Shown: in pieces, positions 10,212 through 18,652 of the stretch | Position numbering within the stretch: position 1 is the first letter of the stretch | Layout: the number at the start of each line of letters is the position of its first letter | Origin: Sulfurivirga sp964427185 | Lineage (GTDB): Bacteria; Pseudomonadota; Gammaproteobacteria; Thiomicrospirales; Thiomicrospiraceae | Reading direction: 5' to 3' | Assembly: GCA_964427185.1 (NCBI GenBank) | Contig: CAYRSN010000002.1 | Span: 23,283-87,282, forward strand | DNA length: 64,000 nucleotides | The notes under the pieces: generated by a model | Told to the model about the DNA's origin: nothing | What the model saw: the letters and a program-made list of their open reading frames with translations, nothing else | The model's database searches: none | Made by a program: the position numbers and the translations under genes

Positions 10212-11501
10212 ATGAAAAAACAACTGATTGCTGCTTTTTTGGTGTTATGGTCCGTTGCTGCTCATGCCGTGTTGACGATCGAGATCAACCAGGCACAACA
10301 GGCACCAACGCCTGTGGCGATTATTCCGTTTGCTGGTGAAGGTGCGGCACCTCATAAGATTTCGGAAATTGTGGGGTTTGATCTGTTGCGCAGTGGTAAG
10401 TTTCAGGCCATTGACCCTCAGCTTTTGCCTGAGCTGCCGTTGCAGCCGGAAAATATTCACTATGCGCAGTGGCGAGATACGGGCTCAGATGTACTGTTAA
10501 TGGGAGATGTCAAACTGCAGGCGAACGGACTATGGATGGTAAGTGCGACATTGGTCGACCTGCTTCGCCAGCAGGTTCTGTTCTCAAAAAGTTGGCAAGG
10601 GCTTTCTTCTAATCGACTACGTCGTGTCGCCCATCAGATTTCCGACTTGCTCTATGAACAGCTGACCGGTATGCCGGGGGCCTTTGATACGCGTATTGCA
10701 TATGTATTGGTGGAACAGGCCGGTGATAAACGCCGTTACACCCTGAATGTTGCTGATTCAGACGGTCATAATGAAAAGGCCATTTTGCGTTCCTATGATG
10801 CGATTATGTCTCCAGCCTGGTCGCCGGATGGGAAAAAACTGGCCTACGTTTCTTTTGAAAACGGCCGTTCAGAGGTTTATGTACAGAATCTTTATACTGG
10901 CAAACGCACGCGTGTGGCGGCGTATAAAGGCATCAACAGTGCGCCAGCCTGGTCGCCGGATGGTGAAAAGCTGGCGCTGACGCTTTCGAAAGCGGGCAGT
11001 TCGGATATTTATGTGCTGGATCTGTCCTCGAAAAAGCTGACGCGTTTAACGCGCCACTGGGCGATTGAAACTGAGCCGGCCTGGTCGCCGGATGGTCGTA
11101 CACTGTATTTCACCTCCGACCGTCGCGGTCAGCCTCAGATTTTTAAACTGACGTTGGCGACAGGTGAGATTGAGCGAGTCACCTTTGAGGGTACCTATAA
11201 CGCGAATCCGGTCGTGTCGCCCGATGGTCGTTATCTGGCGATGGTGACAGCCTCTCCGGGCGAGGGGTATCACATCGGGTTGCTTGACCTGCAAACAGGT
11301 GAGCGACAAATTTTAACGACTACCTTTTTGGATGAGTCGCCGAGCTTTGCACCCAATGGCGAAATGCTCATTTATGCCATGAACCGAAATGGTAAGGGGC
11401 AGTTGGCTGTTGTTTCTGCCGAAGGGGGGACTTCCCAGTTTCTAAAAGTACAAAACGGTGAAGTCAAAGAGCCAGATTGGGGACCTTATAGCCCAAGATA
11501 A
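10212..11501 (+). CDS. tolB: Tol-Pal system periplasmic protein TolB
   Basis: TolB is a periplasmic beta-propeller that shuttles between Pal and TolA. The 429-residue protein begins with a Sec signal peptide (MKKQLIAAFLVLWSVAAHA, cleavage about after residue 19). It then has an N-terminal domain and a propeller made of blades with the recurring motif AWSPDGKKLAYVS (three close copies of AWSPDG, plus VVSPDGRYLAM and SFAPNGEMLIY). It sits in the normal place between tolA and pal. Confidence 0.95.
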   Translation: MKKQLIAAFLVLWSVAAHAVLTIEINQAQQAPTPVAIIPFAGEGAAPHKISEIVGFDLLRSGKFQAIDPQLLPELPLQPENIHYAQWRDTGSDVLLMGDVKLQANGLWMVSATLVDLLRQQVLFSKSWQGLSSNRLRRVAHQISDLLYEQLTGMPGAFDTRIAYVLVEQAGDKRRYTLNVADSDGHNEKAILRSYDAIMSPAWSPDGKKLAYVSFENGRSEVYVQNLYTGKRTRVAAYKGINSAPAWSPDGEKLALTLSKAGSSDIYVLDLSSKKLTRLTRHWAIETEPAWSPDGRTLYFTSDRRGQPQIFKLTLATGEIERVTFEGTYNANPVVSPDGRYLAMVTASPGEGYHIGLLDLQTGERQILTTTFLDESPSFAPNGEMLIYAMNRNGKGQLAVVSAEGGTSQFLKVQNGEVKEPDWGPYSPR

Positions 11502-11513
11502 AAGGAGAGCGGT

Positions 11514-12119
11514 ATGTTGAAACGAATTATGGTGGGGAGCGTTACGCTGATGCTGTTAGGAGGATGTGCCGGACAGCAGGTGAAAGAGGATGCGCAGCAG
11601 GCGGCACCGGTTGAACAGGTGACACAAGCGGAAAAAGCACAGGATGAGCAGGGAGGGCTGCCTATTCAAACGCCAGCGTCCGGTGGTGTAGAGATAATTC
11701 CAATCACGGAAGATGAAACATCTAAAATTGACGACAAAACCCTCTCTTCGGAAGAGGCTGCGGTAGAGGGGCAGTCTATCCCGTTGGCCTATGAGCCAGT
11801 CATTTACTTTGCCTATGATTCAGACAATGTCACGCCTGAAGGACGGGAAATACTGAAGTATTATGCAGATAAGCTGCTGGCACAGCCGAATGTACGGGTG
11901 CGTCTGGAAGGGCATACGGATGAAAGAGGATCGCCTGAATATAACCTGGCACTGGGTGAACGGCGGGCAAAGGCGGTTCAGGAAGTCTTAGTGCTCTATG
12001 GGGTGACACCTGATCGGATAGAAGTCGTCAGTTATGGTGAAACGCATCCTGCGGTTGCAGGGCATGATGAGGCGGCTTGGGCTAAAAATCGTCGTGTTGA
12101 ACTGGTGTTTGTCAAATGA
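11514..12119 (+). CDS. pal: Peptidoglycan-associated lipoprotein Pal
   Basis: This 201-residue outer-membrane lipoprotein has a lipobox (LMLLGGC, Cys about residue 19), an acidic linker and a C-terminal OmpA-like domain. The domain motifs HTDERGSPEYNLALGERRA and SYGETHP include the Asp and Arg that hold diaminopimelate of peptidoglycan. Pal tethers the outer membrane to the cell wall and binds TolB. AAGGAGAG precedes the ATG. A second Pal-like lipoprotein is encoded at 19641-20231; this one, inside the tol operon, is the orthologue by context. Confidence 0.94.
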   Translation: MLKRIMVGSVTLMLLGGCAGQQVKEDAQQAAPVEQVTQAEKAQDEQGGLPIQTPASGGVEIIPITEDETSKIDDKTLSSEEAAVEGQSIPLAYEPVIYFAYDSDNVTPEGREILKYYADKLLAQPNVRVRLEGHTDERGSPEYNLALGERRAKAVQEVLVLYGVTPDRIEVVSYGETHPAVAGHDEAAWAKNRRVELVFVK

Positions 12120-12925
12120 AGCGTGTAGGAATATTCACAGCAGGTGTGCTGTTAAGTATGCAGGCGTGGAGTGCACCGGTCGAGGTGATTGAAAGTGCTG
12201 CTTTGCAAAAACGGGTTGAAAGGCTTGAACGCATGCTGGAAAACCCCGTTTTATTACAGTTAAGCGATCGTCTGGCAGAGCAGGAGCGAGAGATACAGCA
12301 CCTGGGGGATCAGGTTGATCGCTTGAAATGGCGCTTGAAACAGATGGAAAAACAGCGCCAGCAGGAGATCACCGCTTTACAGGCGCAGATTGAAGACTTA
12401 AAAACACAGCAGTCCAAAGCGGTTCCTTCTGAGGTTGAAGCTGAAGTAGAGGCGCTACCTCCAGCAGTGCAACCTCCGCTCCAAACACCTGATGTGACTG
12501 CTCAGCCCGAACAGCTGTTGAAACCTGCTGATAAAGAGGTGAGAAAAGCCTATGATCAGGCGATGACCTTACTGCGCAAAGCGCGCTATAAGGAAGCCGC
12601 ACAAGCATTTGAGGCCTTTTTGAAGACGCACGGTCAAACGCAGCTGGCACCGAATGCGGCTTATTGGGCGGGCGAAGCTTATATGGCAGAGCTGGATTAT
12701 CAGCGTGCCTGGCCTTATTTTGAGCAGGTAATTCAGCGTTTTCCGCAAAGTAATAAGTATGATGACAGTCTTTATAGAGGCGCAGATGCACTCTATCAGC
12801 TGGGACAAAAAGATAAAGCCATTCAGTTGCTGAAACAACTGATTCGTGCTGATAAGGCCGAGCCGGCGCTGAAAAAGCGGGCTGAAAAGCAGTTAAAAGC
12901 TTGGGCAGCGCAAGATGGCCGCTAA
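12116..12925 (+). CDS. cpoB: Cell division coordinator CpoB (YbgF)
   Basis: CpoB is a periplasmic TPR protein that couples Tol-Pal constriction to PBP1B-dependent septal peptidoglycan synthesis. The 269-residue product has a signal peptide (about residues 1-19, ending WSA), a trimerising coiled coil (about 28-105, LQKRVERLERMLE and onward) and TPR-type repeats (about 142-265: YDQAMTLLRKARYKEAAQAFEAFL, then YFEQVIQRFPQSNKYDDSLY). It overlaps the pal stop at its start (ATGA) and queC by 11 bases at its end. Confidence 0.93.
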   Translation: MKRVGIFTAGVLLSMQAWSAPVEVIESAALQKRVERLERMLENPVLLQLSDRLAEQEREIQHLGDQVDRLKWRLKQMEKQRQQEITALQAQIEDLKTQQSKAVPSEVEAEVEALPPAVQPPLQTPDVTAQPEQLLKPADKEVRKAYDQAMTLLRKARYKEAAQAFEAFLKTHGQTQLAPNAAYWAGEAYMAELDYQRAWPYFEQVIQRFPQSNKYDDSLYRGADALYQLGQKDKAIQLLKQLIRADKAEPALKKRAEKQLKAWAAQDGR

Positions 12926-13592
12926 AAATGCGATTGTTCTGCTTTCCGGCGGACTGGATTCGGCAACCGTGTTAGCTATGGCACGTGCACAGGGGTATGT
13001 ATGCCATACGTTAAGCTTTGAATACGGTCAGCGTCACCTGGCAGAACTGAAGGCTGCCAGGATGCTTTCCGAGGCACTGGGCGCGCAAAGTCATCGGGTT
13101 GTGCGGATTGAGCTGGGGCAGATCGGCGGCTCTGCTTTAACGGATCCTGCATTGGATGTGCCGGTAGAAGGTGTGAGCGATGAAATTCCCATTACCTATG
13201 TGCCGGCACGGAATATGACGTTTCTGTCTTTTGCCGTAGGGCTGGGAGAAGTATTGGCTGCACAGGATATTTTTATGGGAGTTAATGCCGTGGATTACTC
13301 TGGGTATCCTGACTGTCGTCCGGCCTTTATAGAGGCATTTACTCAAGCGGCGAATTTGGGTACAAAAGCTGGTGTGGAAGGCCGGCCGTTTAAGCTGCAT
13401 ACGCCTTTGATTCATCTGAGTAAAGCTGAGATCATTCAAACAGGTGTGCAGCTGGGGGTGGATTATGCCTTGACCGTATCCTGTTATCAGGCTGATGCCG
13501 AAGGGCGTGCCTGTGGGCGCTGTGATAGTTGTCGTCTGCGAAAGAAAGGGTTTGAAGAGGCTGGTGTACCGGATCCCACACGGTATCAGTAG
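12915..13592 (+). CDS. queC: 7-cyano-7-deazaguanine synthase QueC
   Basis: QueC converts 7-carboxy-7-deazaguanine to preQ0 using ATP and ammonia, on the way to queuosine in tRNA. The 225-residue protein has the PP-loop VLLSGGLDSATVLAMA at about residues 8-23 and a C-terminal zinc site made of four cysteines (SCYQ, then CGRCDSC). It begins inside the end of cpoB. In many gammaproteobacteria queE and queC follow cpoB; queE is missing here, so the rest of the pathway must be elsewhere. Confidence 0.94.
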   Translation: MAAKNAIVLLSGGLDSATVLAMARAQGYVCHTLSFEYGQRHLAELKAARMLSEALGAQSHRVVRIELGQIGGSALTDPALDVPVEGVSDEIPITYVPARNMTFLSFAVGLGEVLAAQDIFMGVNAVDYSGYPDCRPAFIEAFTQAANLGTKAGVEGRPFKLHTPLIHLSKAEIIQTGVQLGVDYALTVSCYQADAEGRACGRCDSCRLRKKGFEEAGVPDPTRYQ

Positions 13593-13624
13593 GTAGGGTT
13601 TTATCCTGGTTATTTAAGTACCAC

Positions 13625-13633
13625 TGGTATAAT
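13625..13633 (+). promoter_or_regulatory. Extended -10 promoter upstream of rnr
   Basis: TGGTATAAT is a perfect extended -10 element lying 108 bases before the rnr start, in the 148-bp spacer after queC. A -35 hexamer is not clear. Transcription from here would include the 11-bp hairpin at 13673-13704 in the leader. Confidence 0.55.
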
Positions 13634-13672
13634 CCCCATTAAATTTAAGATTAAAGCTTCCTCCGGATCGGA

Positions 13673-13704
13673 TTTATTTCTAAACTTCCACGCTTAGAAA
13701 TAAA
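13673..13704 (+). repeat. Perfect inverted repeat in the rnr leader
   Basis: TTTATTTCTAA (13673-13683) and its exact reverse complement TTAGAAATAAA (13694-13704) are separated by 10 bases. The repeat lies 36 bases before the rnr ATG and is not followed by a T tract, so it is a leader hairpin or a protein-binding palindrome rather than a terminator. Confidence 0.6.
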
Positions 13705-13740
13705 GCTGATGCGGGGGATGAAATAAAGCAAAGGAAACCA

Positions 13741-16155
13741 ATGAGCGATAAACATCAAACTGAACAGGCATCTCCCATGTCTATTCAAGATCCTTATTAT
13801 GAGCGTGAAGCGAGTAAATATGAAAACCCGGTGCCCAGCCGGGAGCTGATTCTGCAGCTGCTGGAAGCGGAGGGTAAACCGCTTCCTTTTAAAGAAATTG
13901 CACGTCGTCTGCAGGTAGAAGACGAGGTGCGTTTGGAAGGGCTTTCCAGACGTTTGAAGGCCATGGTGCGAGATGGACAGCTCTTGCGAAACCGCAGAGG
14001 TGCTTATGGCCTGGTAGAGCGTATGAACCTGTTGAAGGGGCGGGTAATCGGTCATCCAGAAGGCTATGGCTTCTTAGTGCCGGAGTCTCCCACTGAAACC
14101 AGTGACATCTATTTGCCAGCCCATGAAATGCTGAAGGTACTGCATGGGGATGAAGTGCTGGTCTCCGTGGTCGGGGAAGATAAGCGTGGCCGTAAGGAAG
14201 GTGTGATCGTGGAGGTGATCCGGCGGCATACGCAGAAGCTTTTGGGACGTTTGCACCTGGATGAGTATGGCATGGCTTGGGTGCAGCCCAGCAATAACCG
14301 TATTGCTCAGGATGTCTTTGTGCCGACAGACGGCCTAAATGGCGCTCAGCAAGGGCAGGTCGTACTGGTTGAAATTATTCGTCAGCCTTCACGCCGTTCC
14401 GGGCCTGTGGGGCGCGTGATGAAGATTTTAGGGGATTATCTCGATCCTGGGCTTGAAATAGAATCGGCGATTTATACCTATGATATTCCCCATGAATGGC
14501 CGTCAGATGTATTAAGTGAACTGGATGAAATTCCAGATACGGTGCAAGAGGAAGAAAAAGCCGGTAGAACGGATCTGCGCCATCTCCCCTTAGTGACCAT
14601 TGATGGTGTAGACTCTAAAGATTTCGATGATGCCGTTTTTGCTAAAAAGCGCAAAAACGGCTGGCGGCTGGTCGTAGCGATTGCAGATGTATCTCACTAT
14701 GTGAAGCCGGGTTCTGCGCTGGATGAAGAGGCCTATAAACGCGGGAACTCCGTTTATTTTCCGCAGTTGACGGTGCCGATGTTGCCGGAGAAGCTTTCAA
14801 ACGGGTTGTGCTCGTTAAATCCGCAGGTGGATCGCTTGTGCATGGTGGCAGATATGGAAATCAGCCATGAAGGACGCCTGCAGCGCAGCAAGTTTTATCC
14901 GGCTGTCATGCACTCCCATGCGCGGCTGACTTATGACGAAGTCTACCAGGCATTGACTGATGAAAATGCCTGCTCCGAAAATATTAAGCCTGTATTGGAA
15001 CATGTTAAATCCCTGTATGAGCTGTATCAGATTTTACGGGCGCGAAGGGAGCAGCGTGGCGCGCTGGATTTTGATACGGTCGAAACGCGCATAGAGTTTG
15101 ACGAACAGCGAAAAATCAGCCAGATTGTGCCTGTCGTGCGTAATGATGCACATAAGATGATAGAAGAGTGCATGTTAATGGCCAATGTGGCCACAGCTAC
15201 TTTTCTATCCAAGCAGGCAGACCTTGCCATTCTTTATCGTGTGCATGAGCCACCCAAACCAGAGCGTTTGGAAGAGCTGCGCACCTTCTTGGCAGACTTT
15301 GGGCTGGAGTTGAAAGGAGGGGAAGAGCCTACGGCGGCAGATTTTGCCGATGTGCTCAAACAGGTAGAAGGCAAGCCTTATGCAAATCTGGTGCAGACGG
15401 TCATGCTGCGCAGTATGAATCAGGCCGTTTATCAGCCGGAAAAGAAAGGGCACTTTGGGCTGAACTTTGATTGCTATACACACTTTACTTCGCCGATTAG
15501 ACGTTATCCGGATTTAACCATTCACCGAGCCCTCAAGCATGTGGCAGATAAAACAGCGCTGTATCCTTATGATCTGCCACGTATGGAAGCGATTGGCGCG
15601 CACTGCTCCGAAACGGAGCGTCGTGCAGATGAAGCGACACGAGATGCTGTGAACTTCCTGAAGTGTGAATATCTGTCGCATCATTTGGGTGAGTCCTATG
15701 AAGGCATTATCTCCGCTGTCACAAACTTTGGTATTTTTGTGGAGCTTCAGCCTTTGTATGTAGAAGGCTTGGTGCATGTGACAGAGCTGGGGGAAGACTA
15801 TTTTGTTTACGACCGTGCGCGGCACTGTCTGGTTGGAGAGCGTACCAAACGGCGTTTCCGTATCGGTGACCCTGTAGAAGTGCAGGTGGCGCAAGTAAAC
15901 CTGGATGAGCGTAAAGTAGAGCTTCGCTTGCTGAAAGCGCCGGATGATCTTGGCGAAGAAGTGGACGGAAATGCATCTCAGCAGAGTGACTCTGAAACAG
16001 CCACAGAGAGTGGGCAGTCTGCTCGTCCTTCTAAGCGTCGTAGCCGGAAAAAGCGCTCCACTGCCTCCAAAAAGCCGGGTGTAAAAGGTGATAAAGCGCC
16101 TTATGGTGGCCGTAACCGAAGTGGCCGACGTAAACCGCGTAAGCCGAAATCATGA
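13741..16155 (+). CDS. rnr: Ribonuclease R
   Basis: RNase R is a processive 3'-5' exoribonuclease that degrades structured RNA and helps quality control of rRNA and tmRNA-tagged messages. The 804-residue protein has an N-terminal helix-turn-helix (about 38-95), cold-shock domains, the RNB catalytic domain with the metal-binding motif DGVDSKDFDDAVFA (about 287-300), an S1 domain (about 645-720) and a basic Lys/Arg tail (from about 755). AAAGGAAA precedes the ATG. Its TGA overlaps the rlmB ATG; rnr-rlmB is a conserved gammaproteobacterial pair. Confidence 0.96.
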   Translation: MSDKHQTEQASPMSIQDPYYEREASKYENPVPSRELILQLLEAEGKPLPFKEIARRLQVEDEVRLEGLSRRLKAMVRDGQLLRNRRGAYGLVERMNLLKGRVIGHPEGYGFLVPESPTETSDIYLPAHEMLKVLHGDEVLVSVVGEDKRGRKEGVIVEVIRRHTQKLLGRLHLDEYGMAWVQPSNNRIAQDVFVPTDGLNGAQQGQVVLVEIIRQPSRRSGPVGRVMKILGDYLDPGLEIESAIYTYDIPHEWPSDVLSELDEIPDTVQEEEKAGRTDLRHLPLVTIDGVDSKDFDDAVFAKKRKNGWRLVVAIADVSHYVKPGSALDEEAYKRGNSVYFPQLTVPMLPEKLSNGLCSLNPQVDRLCMVADMEISHEGRLQRSKFYPAVMHSHARLTYDEVYQALTDENACSENIKPVLEHVKSLYELYQILRARREQRGALDFDTVETRIEFDEQRKISQIVPVVRNDAHKMIEECMLMANVATATFLSKQADLAILYRVHEPPKPERLEELRTFLADFGLELKGGEEPTAADFADVLKQVEGKPYANLVQTVMLRSMNQAVYQPEKKGHFGLNFDCYTHFTSPIRRYPDLTIHRALKHVADKTALYPYDLPRMEAIGAHCSETERRADEATRDAVNFLKCEYLSHHLGESYEGIISAVTNFGIFVELQPLYVEGLVHVTELGEDYFVYDRARHCLVGERTKRRFRIGDPVEVQVAQVNLDERKVELRLLKAPDDLGEEVDGNASQQSDSETATESGQSARPSKRRSRKKRSTASKKPGVKGDKAPYGGRNRSGRRKPRKPKS

Positions 16156-16895
16156 GTGAGTGGATTTACGGTATTCATGCGGTTGAGAAGCGGCTCAAGC
16201 AAGGTGGGCAGGGAGTTCAACGCCTGATCATGCCTGCTGGGCGTATGAATCCGCGCCAGCAGAAGCTGCTCCAGTTAGCTAAAAAATTAAATATCCCAGT
16301 AGAAAAAGCGCCTAAAAAATTTTTTGAGCGGTTTGAAGGCGTGCATCAGGGCGTTGTTGCTGCCTGTGCACCGCAGGCAGACCAGCCACATTATGAAGAA
16401 GCTGACTTATTGGCTTTGATTGAGCAGTCCACAGCACCTATAGTCATTTTTCTGGACGAAGTACAGGATCCCCATAATTTGGGTGCGATTTTACGCACTG
16501 CTGATGCAACGGGGGTCTTGGCAGTTGTTATTCCCAAGCATCATTCGGTTGGTGTGACACCTGTTGTGCGTAAGGTTGCCTGTGGGGCTGCTGAGACAGT
16601 GCCGGTGATTGCTGTTAATAATTTGGCGCGAACGTTAGAGCAGGTCAAAGCACAAGGGCTGTGGGTGATCGGGTTGGCAGGTGAAACGGAACATACGCTC
16701 TTTCAGCAGGATTTACGGGGTGCTATCGGCTTGGTTCTGGGCGCAGAGGGCAAAGGATTGCGTCGCCTGACCCGTGCACAGTGTGACTTTATTTGCGCAT
16801 TGCCGATGGAAGGCAGCGTGGAGAGCCTGAATGTGTCAGTGGCAGGCGGTGTAGCACTGTATGAAGCGCTCAGACAGCGAAAATATGCTGGCTGA
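16152..16895 (+). CDS. rlmB: 23S rRNA (Gm2251) 2'-O-methyltransferase RlmB
   Basis: RlmB is a SpoU-family trefoil-knot methyltransferase that modifies the ribosomal P-loop of 23S rRNA. The 247-residue protein has an N-terminal substrate-binding domain (YGIHAVEKRLKQG at the start) and the three SpoU motifs: NLGAILRTADATG, LVLGAEGKGLRRL and SLNVSVAGGVALYEALRQ. It is coupled to rnr by an ATGA overlap. Its stop lies 49 bases from the stop of the convergent kinase gene. Confidence 0.95.
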   Translation: MSEWIYGIHAVEKRLKQGGQGVQRLIMPAGRMNPRQQKLLQLAKKLNIPVEKAPKKFFERFEGVHQGVVAACAPQADQPHYEEADLLALIEQSTAPIVIFLDEVQDPHNLGAILRTADATGVLAVVIPKHHSVGVTPVVRKVACGAAETVPVIAVNNLARTLEQVKAQGLWVIGLAGETEHTLFQQDLRGAIGLVLGAEGKGLRRLTRAQCDFICALPMEGSVESLNVSVAGGVALYEALRQRKYAG

Positions 16896-16904
16896 AGCGA
16901 AATT

Positions 16905-16946
16905 TTCAACAAAAAATTTTTTTCAAAAAAAGGGGGAGACCCCCTT
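16905..16946 (-). repeat. Copy A of the A7-GGGGG-AGA-CCCCC element; terminator for the kinase gene
   Basis: Read on the minus strand the sequence is TAAGGGGG-TCT-CCCCC followed by T7 and then an AT-rich tail. It forms a 7-bp stem (AAGGGGG/CCCCCTT, 16930-16936 and 16940-16946) with a 3-base loop and a T tract, which is a classical intrinsic terminator. The kinase stop codon (16945-16947) is part of the stem. On the plus strand no T tract follows, so it would not stop rlmB transcripts efficiently. Related copies lie at 35076-35095, 46339-46360 and 52302-52322. Confidence 0.7.
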
Positions 16947-18159
16947 AGTCTTCATTAAGCGCGGCAAAGATATACCCTTTTTCATCTATACGGATGGGAA
17001 AAGGGGTTAAATATTCACCCTGGCAGGGGCCTTCGACACACTCGCCGTCTTCTATTTTGAACCAGGCATCGTGGACTGAGCATTTAAGTATTTTTTTAAA
17101 CGGGTTGACATCTACCTTATAAGCTTCATTAAGCGGCACATGCTGGTGTGGGCAGTGGTTGATAAATGCTTTGACTTGATCGCCATTGCGAATTAACACC
17201 ACACTCTGAGCCTGCCCAGGCACTTGGGCAATCGTTGCTTTGGCGTTGCTGAGCTCATACTTATGCGCTAATGATAAATCATCGGGTAGCGGTTCCAGCA
17301 GGTTATCCAACCCGATCTGCCGGCATTTTCGGGCGGCAAGCTCACTGCCATAGCGTACCGCCTGTTCGGGTGAGTGCTGGTTGACAAGCTGGTGGATAAC
17401 ACCAGCCAGGAAGGTATCGCCTGCACCCAAGGTGTCTTTAACACGTACTTGTACGGCCGGAATGTGGATGGTTTCACCACTGTGAGCTGCCTGAAACCAT
17501 ACGCCTTGTTCACCCCAAGTGCAAATGATCAGGCTTTGGGGGGCGAAAGGACGCAGCTGTTGAATGCAGGCTTGAGGATGATCCAGACCTTTGGCCTGGG
17601 CATAGTGTTTGCCTGTGAAAATAACGTTTGTTTGTGAGAGTAGCTGCTCTATTCCGGAGCGCGGTTTTTCAAGGTCGAGGGAAATAGGGGTGTCAGGACA
17701 AAAGGTTTTGCTGATATTCAGCATGCCGACCAGGTTTTCTACATTACGGCCTTCAAAATGCAGCCAGTCAAAGTGTTCAATTTCTGTTTTGGCGAAGTGT
17801 TCAAAAGAGAGCTCTGGCAGGTCACGGTAATGCACGATGGTACGGCTGCCGTTTTGCTGGTTGACAAGGATGTGGCTGGAAGGGGTTGCACCTTTCAACT
17901 TGCGTTCGCACAGGCTTAGATCAACCCCCCGTTGAGCGAGTGCCTGCTGCAGGAGTTTGGCTTCCTGATCGGAGGCCAATACGCTCATCAGGGCGGAGTC
18001 ATGCCCCAGTTGTTTGAGTACATATAAGCTATTGGCGGCGTTACCGCCAGGTTGGCGCAGGCGCTTGTCTGCCCGAACTTCTGCGTCCTCGTGAGGGTAT
18101 TGCCGGACAAATAAGAGTGTGTCTAAAACGAGATTGCCGATTGCAAGAATACGCGCCAT
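16945..18159 (-). CDS. Ketohexokinase-like PfkB sugar kinase fused to a C-terminal Rieske domain
   Basis: Residues 1-300 form a PfkB-family kinase that resembles animal ketohexokinase closely. Matching stretches are YPHEDAEVR, PGGNAANS, ATPSSHILVN, FEGRN and LEKPR, with the catalytic motif DTLGAGDTF (Asp248). Residues about 305-404 are a Rieske-type domain with the [2Fe-2S] ligands Cys336/His338 (CPHQH) and Cys360/His363 (CSVHDAWF). The fusion is unusual: kinases have no obvious use for an electron carrier. The start at 18159 is preferred over ATG 18189 because AAGGAG lies 9 bases before it, giving 404 residues. The substrate is unproven; a sugar phosphorylation with redox gating is speculation. 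Confidence 0.85.
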   Translation of the reverse strand: MARILAIGNLVLDTLLFVRQYPHEDAEVRADKRLRQPGGNAANSLYVLKQLGHDSALMSVLASDQEAKLLQQALAQRGVDLSLCERKLKGATPSSHILVNQQNGSRTIVHYRDLPELSFEHFAKTEIEHFDWLHFEGRNVENLVGMLNISKTFCPDTPISLDLEKPRSGIEQLLSQTNVIFTGKHYAQAKGLDHPQACIQQLRPFAPQSLIICTWGEQGVWFQAAHSGETIHIPAVQVRVKDTLGAGDTFLAGVIHQLVNQHSPEQAVRYGSELAARKCRQIGLDNLLEPLPDDLSLAHKYELSNAKATIAQVPGQAQSVVLIRNGDQVKAFINHCPHQHVPLNEAYKVDVNPFKKILKCSVHDAWFKIEDGECVEGPCQGEYLTPFPIRIDEKGYIFAALNED

Positions 18160-18373
18160 GGTTGTAGGCTCCTTGATAAATATGGGCACTATTTTAGCAA
18201 AGAGGGCTTGACAATCGGATCAGTGTATAACTTTTAAAATTTTGCTTGACAAGCGGGGAGGTTAGTTAATTACAAACACTTAAAGTAAGTTGTTAAGTTT
18301 TTATAACTTGTTGAAATTAAATGGTTATTAAGAAAATCTATCCTTTGGGTATTACGTATTGGTAGAAGAATTT

Positions 18374-18396
18374 TTATACACAGAACCTGTGGATAA
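18374..18396. promoter_or_regulatory. Pair of perfect DnaA boxes in inverted orientation
   Basis: TTATACACA (18374-18382) and TGTGGATAA (18388-18396, reverse complement TTATCCACA) both match the DnaA-box consensus TTATNCACA exactly and are separated by 5 bases. A third site, AGTGTATAA at 18222-18230, has one mismatch. Perfect boxes are the high-affinity class. No replication-initiation gene is nearby, so a regulatory or DnaA-titration role is more likely than an origin. Confidence 0.55.
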
Positions 18397-18457
18397 CTTT
18401 GTGGAAAGTCTTCGGGTAAGTGGTCTAAATGGTTGCGATTACTGGGATTGAGATTAA

Positions 18458-18478
18458 ACTGCTTAATTTTTAAGCAGT
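18458..18478. repeat. 9-bp inverted repeat in the fnr upstream region
   Basis: ACTGCTTAA and TTAAGCAGT are exact reverse complements separated by TTT. No T tract follows on either strand. It lies 175 bases before the fnr-like start and may be an operator or a leader hairpin. Confidence 0.5.
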
Positions 18479-18652
18479 GGGGAAAAGTGAGCGAGCTGTC
18501 GTTCTGTGGCAGAAGGTTGGATGCACTTTTTCTTTACGTATGGTAGAGTTATCTCATAACATATGCTGTTTCCTCTTCTGTGAACTAAGAAGGCGGAGAA
18601 AGTATGGGTATGGTGCAAGTATTCAAATAACAATAAAAACAGAAAGGGTGTT

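Larger units (their letters stand above)
18160..18652. other. Long divergent intergenic region
   Basis: This 493-bp AT-rich stretch separates the minus-strand kinase from the plus-strand fnr-like gene. It holds two perfect DnaA boxes (18374-18396), one near-perfect box (18222-18230), a 9-bp inverted repeat (18458-18478) and two TTGACA hexamers (near 18208 and 18245) with no convincing -10 partner. Small open frames occur on both strands but lack ribosome binding sites and family resemblance. Confidence 0.5.

Noticed and set aside
18160..18652. Replication origin
   Set aside because: Perfect DnaA boxes are present, but there are only two plus one weak box, no clear unwinding repeats and no dnaA, dnaN, gidA or parAB nearby.
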